From contig JAUVUO010000020.1 in the NCBI GenBank assembly GCA_030601015.1, positions 1 through 11,862 on the forward strand: DNA of 11,862 nucleotides, in the 5' to 3' direction. The notes below the pieces were generated by a model. The model was not told the origin of the DNA and made no database searches. It worked only from the letters and a program-made list of their open reading frames with translations. The position numbers and the translations under genes are program-made. This document shows, piece after piece, positions 7,845-11,862 of this stretch. The stretch comes from Candidatus Omnitrophota bacterium (GTDB taxonomy: Bacteria; Omnitrophota; Gorgyraeia; Duberdicusellales; 4484-171). Each line of letters opens with the position of its first letter. Position 1 is the first letter of the stretch.

Positions 7845-8581
7845 ATCAATAAACTAAGCAAGGATAAAATTAAACAATAATAAGCAAAATTTTTAAATTT
7901 TTTCATAATCAAAAGTTTTTTTACCACTCCTAAAGCAAAAAATGCCGATACAAAAGCAAATATAAACCCCAATGAAATTTCTCGAAAAGAAATATTACTG
8001 TGAACTAATTCTTTTATTTCTAACACAGAAGCCCCTAAAATAGCGGGTATTGCGATTAAAAAAGATAAGACAAATGATGACTCAGGAGAAAATCCTCTTT
8101 TCAAAAAACCCGCGATAGTAATACCAGACCTTGATATACCCGGGAATAATGCGGCTGATTGTAAAAGGCCAATTATAAAAGAATCTTTTAATCTTAGTGA
8201 ATCCCAACTTCTATTTTTATATTTATTTGTAATATTAAATAATATCATAGAGTTAACCATTAAACATATGGCTACCAAATATTTGTTATCAAAAAAACCT
8301 TTCAAATAATGCCTAATAAAAAGACCTATTACACCTGTAATTATTGTAATTAAACATATTTGAGGAAATAATTTTTTATTGAACAAAAGTTTGATATGGC
8401 TAAATAGAAATACGAAAATCGCAAATAGGGTGGCAATATGCAAAAAGACAAAAAAAGCACTATAATCTTCTTGTATCGCCAGAAGTCTCTTTAACAAATA
8501 AAGATGCCCTGAACTGCTTATTGGAAAGAACTCTGTTAACCCTTGAATAATGCCGAGGAATACAAATTTCAGCAAAGTCAA
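7841..8581 (-). CDS. uppP: Undecaprenyl-diphosphate phosphatase UppP (BacA family)
   Basis: This integral membrane enzyme converts undecaprenyl diphosphate to the monophosphate lipid carrier used for peptidoglycan and other envelope polymers. Family signatures are present: the (E/Q)xxxE motif as Q13-GLT-E17, PISSSGH at 20-26 with H26, and PGISRSG at 147-153 with R151. About seven to eight hydrophobic segments span its 246 residues, slightly under the usual 260-275. The start is a TTG at 8581, whose TTGA overlaps the stop of the upstream gene; it gives the family-like opening MTLLKFV. A GAGG at 8585-8582 is too close for that start but is six bases from a second TTG at codon 3 (8575), which may be the true one. 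The stop overlaps the STAS-PilZ start. Confidence 0.95.
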   Translation of the reverse strand: MTLLKFVFLGIIQGLTEFFPISSSGHLYLLKRLLAIQEDYSAFFVFLHIATLFAIFVFLFSHIKLLFNKKLFPQICLITIITGVIGLFIRHYLKGFFDNKYLVAICLMVNSMILFNITNKYKNRSWDSLRLKDSFIIGLLQSAALFPGISRSGITIAGFLKRGFSPESSFVLSFLIAIPAILGASVLEIKELVHSNISFREISLGFIFAFVSAFFALGVVKKLLIMKKFKNFAYYCLILSLLSLLI

Positions 8582-9276
8582 CCTCGAATAAGGAGATAAC
8601 TAACAAAAATAAGGACAATAATTCCAAGAGTTAACGATATGTATTCAAAAAAATCAATTTTCTTTGGTGTTCTGTTAATTTGTTTCTCGTTTTCAATCTC
8701 TTTACTAATTTTCTCGGATTTGCGCTGATTTAAAATATCCTCTTTTTCCTCACATTCTCCAAACTCATCTTTAAACGATATTCTAACATCTTCTCCATCA
8801 CCTTCTGTCTCTTTATTTTCTCCCGCATCCTTTATTTTTTTTTGCTTATCATCTTTTAATTTTTTTTCATCACTTACAAACTGTTGATTCTCTAAAGGAG
8901 CAACATTCCCCATCTTTTTATTATCGTTATTTCCACTAAATACACTAATATCTTCTTGCTGCCTATTCGCAGTAAAAACTTCTTTGTCCTCATTCGCGGC
9001 TGTATGTCTTGGAATATCAGAGATAGCTTTATCATCAAAAACTATCTTAATTTCCGGGAGATTACTTTCCACCTTATGTTTCTCGTCAATTTTGTCACCA
9101 TTGTTTTCTTCAGTATGTAAATTATTTACAACTTCCTTCTTGTCCATCAACTCTCCCAAGTCTGTTCGGCAATTATGGCAAATACAAAGATGTTCTTCGA
9201 CCATCTTTATTTCCGCCTCACTTGCTTGATGCCTAAAATATTTTGGTATTATTTTCTTAATATCTTCACAATTCAT
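8578..9276 (-). CDS. Zinc-finger anti-sigma-like protein, tail-anchored
   Basis: The N-terminus carries a zf-HC2/ZAS-type motif: C3, then H29-xxx-C33-xx-C36. These residues bind zinc in RsrA- and RsiW-like anti-sigma factors, which hold ECF sigma factors inactive. Residues about 45-205 are low-complexity and rich in Lys, Glu, Asp and Asn, so probably disordered. A single hydrophobic segment at about 209-230 ends two residues before the C-terminus, so there is no periplasmic sensor domain. No sigma factor gene is adjacent in the window; its partner, if any, is elsewhere. The ATG has no Shine-Dalgarno site. The gene overlaps uppP by 4 bases and begins the three-gene operon. A weak TTGTTA/TAAACT promoter pair about 80 bases upstream is possible. 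Confidence 0.8.
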   Translation of the reverse strand: MNCEDIKKIIPKYFRHQASEAEIKMVEEHLCICHNCRTDLGELMDKKEVVNNLHTEENNGDKIDEKHKVESNLPEIKIVFDDKAISDIPRHTAANEDKEVFTANRQQEDISVFSGNNDNKKMGNVAPLENQQFVSDEKKLKDDKQKKIKDAGENKETEGDGEDVRISFKDEFGECEEKEDILNQRKSEKISKEIENEKQINRTPKKIDFFEYISLTLGIIVLIFVSYLLIRG

Positions 9277-9399
9277 AAATTAACAAAATATTTTTAAAAT
9301 CAATAATCTTACTATCACTAAATTAGTTTATCACAGCACATTGATTTAACAAGAATATTTTACGTATTTTTATTGAACCTTATCAGATTATAAAAAATA

Positions 9400-9804
9400 T
9401 TAATGAAAATTAAAAGGCTTAATCTGAATAATCTTTCCTTTTTTTATCATATCTCCAATTTTCCCTTTCATCCACTCACGCAACACTTTTCTTGTCACTG
9501 GAATCAAACCGATAAACCCGGCAAAATCAGTTAAAAACCCGGGAGTTAACAGCAATATCCCGCTCACTAAGATTAAAAAACCATCTATCAATCTATCTGC
9601 GGGCATTCTTCCAAGATTAATATCATCCCGTATCTTACCTAATATCAAAGCACCCTGAATCTTCGCTAAATAAGCGCCCGTTACCCCCGTGGAAATAACA
9701 ATTACAACCGTATAGTATAAACCAATAACCTGGCCTATTTTTATCAAAAGCACTAATTCAATTGTTGGAACAGTAATAAATAATAAGATAAGATATCCTA
9801 ACAT
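9400..9804 (-). CDS. fxsA: FxsA family membrane protein
   Basis: The 134-residue product has the family's features: an N-terminal membrane segment with FITVPTIELVLLIKIG, a second segment at about 28-48, and the long DGFLILVSGILLLTPGFLTD motif at about 74-93. A conserved GLIP(V/L)TR follows, then a basic cytoplasmic tail. FxsA is an inner-membrane protein first linked to suppression of F-plasmid exclusion of phage T7; its normal role is unclear. The start is supported by AAAGGAG with a nine-base spacing to the ATG. It lies 197 bases downstream of tRNA-Arg on the same strand, and 123 bases before the anti-sigma-like gene. I see no clear terminator after it. Confidence 0.93.
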   Translation of the reverse strand: MLGYLILLFITVPTIELVLLIKIGQVIGLYYTVVIVISTGVTGAYLAKIQGALILGKIRDDINLGRMPADRLIDGFLILVSGILLLTPGFLTDFAGFIGLIPVTRKVLREWMKGKIGDMIKKGKIIQIKPFNFH

Positions 9805-10001
9805 TGTTTACATCTCCTTTTTAAATTAAATATTTTTTAATGTGTTCTTTTTTTGAAATATGTGTCTCATCTATCTGCAGTCTGTTAAAATTCAAACCTC
9901 TACATTTTCGCTCAATAAAATTAAAACAATTTAATAGTTCATAAATTCCTTAAAACCTCTTCATTCTTTTCATTCAAATATCAACAAAACAACATTCAAT
10001 A

Positions 10002-10075
10002 CGCGCCCGGCAGGACTCGAACCTGCAACCCTTTGATCCGAAGTCAAATGCTCTATCCATTTGAGCCACGGGCGC
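10002..10075 (-). tRNA. tRNA-Arg (anticodon TCG)
   Basis: The 74-nucleotide sequence folds as a complete cloverleaf. The acceptor pairs GCGCCCG (10075-10069) with CGGGCGC (10009-10003), with discriminator G at 10002. The D arm is GCTC/GAGC, the anticodon stem TTTGA/TCAAA, and the T arm GCAGG/CCTGC with loop TTCGAGT. The anticodon loop is CTTCGGA, giving anticodon TCG (10041-10039), which reads CGA and wobble CGN Arg codons. The GCGCCCG acceptor matches other bacterial tRNA-Arg. The 3' CCA is not encoded, so it must be added afterwards. Confidence 0.97.
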
Positions 10076-10082
10076 ATTGGAT

Positions 10083-10121
10083 TATAATGAAAATGTTTCA
10101 TTTTGAAACATTTTCATTATA
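10083..10121. repeat. Perfect 18-bp inverted repeat immediately 5' of tRNA-Arg
   Basis: Arms 10083-10100 and 10104-10121 are exactly complementary and flank a 3-base TTT loop; the plus-strand left arm reads TATAATGAAAATGTTTCA. It lies seven bases upstream of the tRNA 5' end. On the minus strand TATAAT occurs at 10121-10116, at 10086-10081 and again at 10134-10129, so tRNA promoter elements overlap the palindrome. No T-run follows on either strand, which argues against an ordinary terminator. An operator, a processing hairpin or an insertion remnant are possible. Confidence 0.85.
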
Positions 10122-10152
10122 CACAAACATTATACAATTTTAAATATTTTAT

Positions 10153-10181
10153 AAAAAAAAAGAAATGATATTTTCGAATAT
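10153..10181 (-). terminator. Possible weak terminator after the 56-residue ORF
   Basis: On the minus strand the short hairpin ATATT-CGAA-AATAT (10181-10168) is followed after a few bases by a run of nine T (10161-10153). The stem is only five AT pairs, so termination would be weak. It lies eight bases beyond the stop codon of the small gene. Confidence 0.35.
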
Positions 10182-10188
10182 TTATACT

Positions 10189-10359
10189 TTATTGAGTATT
10201 AGTTTTATAAATTTTATTATTTGATGATTCAACAACAGCAAAAAAAGTTTCCGGCAATTTTTGCTTAAGAGTTATTTGTTGTAACAAAGCATACGCGATG
10301 ATTTCTTCATTAAGAAATTCTTCCGCATTGCACCTTATTTTAAAAATTTTTTCAACCAT
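10189..10359 (-). CDS. Small protein, 56 residues, unknown function
   Basis: ATG at 10359 follows a strong ribosome binding site, GGGGAGG, with five bases between. The product starts MVEKIFKIRCNAEEFLNEE and continues with an alanine/leucine helix (IIAYALLQQITLKQKL). It ends with a probable strand (ETFFAVVESSNNKIYK). It is soluble, with one Cys and no recognisable motif; I do not recognise the family. It has its own promoter (10547-10520) and a leader of about 150 bases containing a terminator-like hairpin, so its expression may be conditional. Downstream are a weak terminator, the palindrome and tRNA-Arg, all on the same strand. Confidence 0.7.
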   Translation of the reverse strand: MVEKIFKIRCNAEEFLNEEIIAYALLQQITLKQKLPETFFAVVESSNNKIYKTNTQ

Positions 10360-10403
10360 TTAATCCTCCCCATTGTAAAATGAAACAACTGCTATTCTTC
10401 TTT

Positions 10404-10438
10404 AAAAAAATAAGCAACCTTTAAAGGGTTGCTTATTT
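10404..10438 (-). terminator. Rho-independent terminator or attenuator
   Basis: On the minus strand AAATAAGCAACC (10438-10427) pairs perfectly with GGTTGCTTATTT (10419-10408) around a seven-base loop. The transcript then runs into T residues (seven counting to 10404). It lies downstream of the nuclease gene, so it could end that transcript. It also lies inside the leader between the promoter at 10547-10520 and the 56-residue ORF, where it would act as an attenuator. Confidence 0.8.
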
Positions 10439-10519
10439 AAAATAATAGCACTAAAATAAACACCTCCGTGGCTTTTAAAAAGGTTATATTTATCTTTGAT
10501 TTAAATAGTTATTCTATTT

Positions 10520-10547
10520 ATTCTACTTTTACTGCTAAAAAAGTCAA
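10520..10547 (-). promoter_or_regulatory. Promoter reading towards the 56-residue ORF
   Basis: On the minus strand TTGACT (10547-10542) and TAGAAT (10525-10520), each five of six to consensus, are separated by 16 bases. Transcription would begin near 10513, just past the nuclease stop. The leader then contains a GGAGGTG (10467-10461), a mini-ORF GTG CTA TTA TTT TAA (10451-10437), the terminator-like hairpin and the ribosome binding site of the 56-residue gene. Confidence 0.6.
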
Positions 10548-10567
10548 GAAAAATTCTTTGTGGTATA

Positions 10568-11464
10568 TTAACCGCAAATTTCTTGGAATTTACATCTTCG
10601 GCAAGTCCACTCATTATCTGTCTTGGGACATAACTCAATATTAGCCAAATTTTTTTCAATATCAAACAAAACGGATTTCATATCGTTAATACTGTTGATG
10701 ATATAACTCTTTATTTCCTCCGATGAAACCGCCTGAACCGGAGAAAAAGATACTTCTTCAGCACCTAAATATACCGGGACTAATTTCACATTTACATAAT
10801 CCGCTTTCCATTTCCTTTCGGCATAAAGTGTATAACAGGATAATTGAAAAATATCTTTATCGTACGGTTTACCGGTTTTCCAATCATATACGATATATTG
10901 TCCGTCGAGCACTGCGAAATCCGGTACAGCATAAATTTTTGTACCTTCAAACAAAAAACTGTCCAACTCATCAATAGTCAAAAAGTTTTCACGAGGCAAT
11001 TTTGAAAAAAAATCTATCAATCCTGAATTATAAAAATTCTTTATACTATTTACAACTTTTTGTAATTTTTGAGTTAAGGCCTCTCTTTCCGGCACACAAT
11101 TATAATAATGTTCAAAAAGATTAAGATTGTTTTTTATATTTTTTTTCCACGCTTGACTACGCGATTGTTCCCATGTGCGCATTAACATTTGCTTAGCTTT
11201 CTTACGCGCGTCTTCTAAGGAAATATCGTTACCATAAAGTTTCGTGCTTAGTATCCATTTAATAATCTGATGAACAATATCCCCTATCCAGGCATCAATA
11301 TTTCTTATGTTCTTTACTAAATAAGCTTTACGGGCAAATTTATCTGAATCTTTGCTCCATCCCCCCCAGGAAGCATAATAGTTATAATAATAAGCTCTGC
11401 GGCATTCATTAAATAGTCTATCTCTAGAAACCGACCATGTTAACTCACTTTTGAATTTTGCCAT
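10568..11464 (-). CDS. PD-(D/E)XK nuclease with Fe-S-type cysteines (Cas4/AddB-like)
   Basis: The 298-residue product starts SVSRDRLFNECRRAYYYNYY (residues 11-30), an opening shared by stand-alone RecB-like nucleases. The active-site pattern is GDIVH with H65, then PD at 181-182 in YAVPDFAVL, D194-W-K196 in VYDWKTG, and Q207 with Y211 in QLSCYTLYA. C21 near the start and C288-xx-C291-xxxxx-C297 at the end match the split four-cysteine 4Fe-4S site of Cas4 and AddB. It should therefore be a metal-dependent DNA nuclease. No helicase, cas gene or CRISPR array is nearby, so its partner and pathway are unknown. The start has TAGGAGG six bases upstream, and its ATG overlaps the stop of a 30-codon ORF by one base (TAATG). 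Confidence 0.88.
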   Translation of the reverse strand: MAKFKSELTWSVSRDRLFNECRRAYYYNYYASWGGWSKDSDKFARKAYLVKNIRNIDAWIGDIVHQIIKWILSTKLYGNDISLEDARKKAKQMLMRTWEQSRSQAWKKNIKNNLNLFEHYYNCVPEREALTQKLQKVVNSIKNFYNSGLIDFFSKLPRENFLTIDELDSFLFEGTKIYAVPDFAVLDGQYIVYDWKTGKPYDKDIFQLSCYTLYAERKWKADYVNVKLVPVYLGAEEVSFSPVQAVSSEEIKSYIINSINDMKSVLFDIEKNLANIELCPKTDNEWTCRRCKFQEICG

Positions 11465-11556
11465 TATTGCCTCCTATAAATCAAACAAATCCTGTCAAAA
11501 ATATCTTCTGTTTTTTCATATAAGTCTTTATATTTTAATGGTTTCCAGGGATTCAT
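11464..11556 (-). CDS. Small ORF, 30 codons, coupled to the nuclease gene
   Basis: ATG at 11556 follows a very strong purine-rich ribosome binding site (GGGGAGGGGG). The predicted peptide MNPWKPLKYKDLYEKTEDIF continues to a C-terminal LIYRRQ. It is aromatic and basic, without a signal peptide or known motif. Its stop codon overlaps the nuclease start in TAATG, so the ribosome would terminate exactly at the next start. It may be a real small protein working with the nuclease or only a coupling ORF. The ribosome binding site is the strongest support. Confidence 0.6.
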   Translation of the reverse strand: MNPWKPLKYKDLYEKTEDIFDRICLIYRRQ

Positions 11557-11619
11557 CCCCCTCCCCTAAAAATATAAACAAATAAAATCACCTTTTTAAT
11601 TTGCAAAATTTTTAAATAG

Positions 11620-11862
11620 CTATAACCCTCTCAAAAATTCAGGTTTTAATTTTATTTCACCGTTAATAGCTAATCGAAGAAGCCTCAATAAATATTCTTT
11701 GTCTTGAGGAAATCTTCCTGCAAGTGAAATATAATTTGAAGCATGATTGCTTCGAAAAATTGTTTTCTTTAAATCAAGCCCCTTGATAATATCATATGAC
11801 TGTTTCAGCAATTCAAGAGGATTTAACTCCTGAAACTCCGACCTTTGAACCTGATAAAACAA
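11620..11862 (-). CDS. C-terminal part of a probable radical SAM protein (runs off right edge)
   Basis: Only the last 81 codons are in the window, ending at a TAG (11622-11620). The frame is open to the edge; the TTG at 11862 need not be a start. The motif KTIFRSNHASNYISLAGRFPQDKEYLL (about 29 residues from the end) matches what I recall of the C-terminus of a family of bacterial and archaeal radical SAM proteins, often written FR(S/A)NHASNYL.L.G.LP.DK..LL. The iron-sulfur CxxxCxxC motif that would confirm it lies beyond the window. The next gene on the strand is the 30-codon ORF, 63 bases downstream, so co-transcription with the nuclease is likely. Confidence 0.55.
   Translation of the reverse strand: MFYQVQRSEFQELNPLELLKQSYDIIKGLDLKKTIFRSNHASNYISLAGRFPQDKEYLLRLLRLAINGEIKLKPEFLRGL

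Noticed and set aside
9805..10001. Two similar segments (AAGAGGTTTTAA and TAGAGGTTTGAA) between tRNA-Arg and fxsA.
   Set aside because: Short, imperfect and AT-rich; no coding frame, hairpin or att-like duplication of the tRNA 3' end was seen.
11556..11592. A 12-codon GTG frame upstream of the 30-codon ORF ending in an ATGA overlap.
   Set aside because: Very short, low-complexity hydrophobic, with no well-spaced ribosome binding site; its end is simply the ribosome binding site of the next ORF.
1..11862. CRISPR array, insertion sequence or prophage.
   Set aside because: No regularly spaced repeats, transposase, integrase or phage structural genes are visible on either strand.

Overview
The window is AT-rich bacterial chromosome. 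Most genes lie on the minus strand; the exceptions are one plus-strand gene (yqeY-like). Gene content is core and accessory envelope/signalling: a mechanosensitive channel, UppP, FxsA, c-di-GMP-type domains, a zinc-finger anti-sigma-like protein, EF-G and a tRNA-Arg. I see no phage, transposase or CRISPR array. Some genes have strong Shine-Dalgarno sites and others have none, and several neighbours have no recognisable family. This suggests an uncultured, low-GC, probably diderm lineage (Omnitrophota/Elusimicrobiota-like is a guess); the sequence does not fix the phylum.

Layout. Positions 1-5535 hold a minus-strand group read right to left: a CBS-pair protein, a 1076-residue EF-G fused to an N-terminal membrane anchor and coiled coil, a REC-GGDEF-MshEN-like protein, and the start of an MscS-family channel that runs off the left edge. 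Positions 5541-5949 contain no gene but do hold several inverted repeats and are visibly less AT-rich than their surroundings. A leaderless-looking promoter then drives a GatB/YqeY-domain gene on the plus strand. Positions 6447-7023 hold two small minus-strand genes of unknown function, the second with its own promoter and a strong ribosome binding site.

Positions 7140-9276 are a tightly overlapping minus-strand operon: zinc-finger anti-sigma-like protein, then UppP, then a STAS-PilZ protein. FxsA (9400-9804) and tRNA-Arg(TCG) (10002-10075) follow, with a perfect 18-bp inverted repeat just 5' of the tRNA. Positions 10189-10547 form a compact unit that I read as promoter, possible attenuator, strong RBS and a 56-residue protein. 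The right end holds the C-terminus of a probable radical SAM protein, a 30-codon ORF, and a PD-(D/E)XK nuclease whose start overlaps the small ORF's stop.

How they may work together. Two proteins carry domains known for c-di-GMP synthesis or binding (GGDEF plus MshEN-like; PilZ). One of these sits in an operon with undecaprenyl-phosphate recycling and an anti-sigma-like protein, suggesting a link between envelope synthesis and second-messenger signalling. The most unusual item is the EF-G fusion: every canonical GTPase motif is intact, but about 380 extra residues would tether the translocase to the inner face of the membrane.
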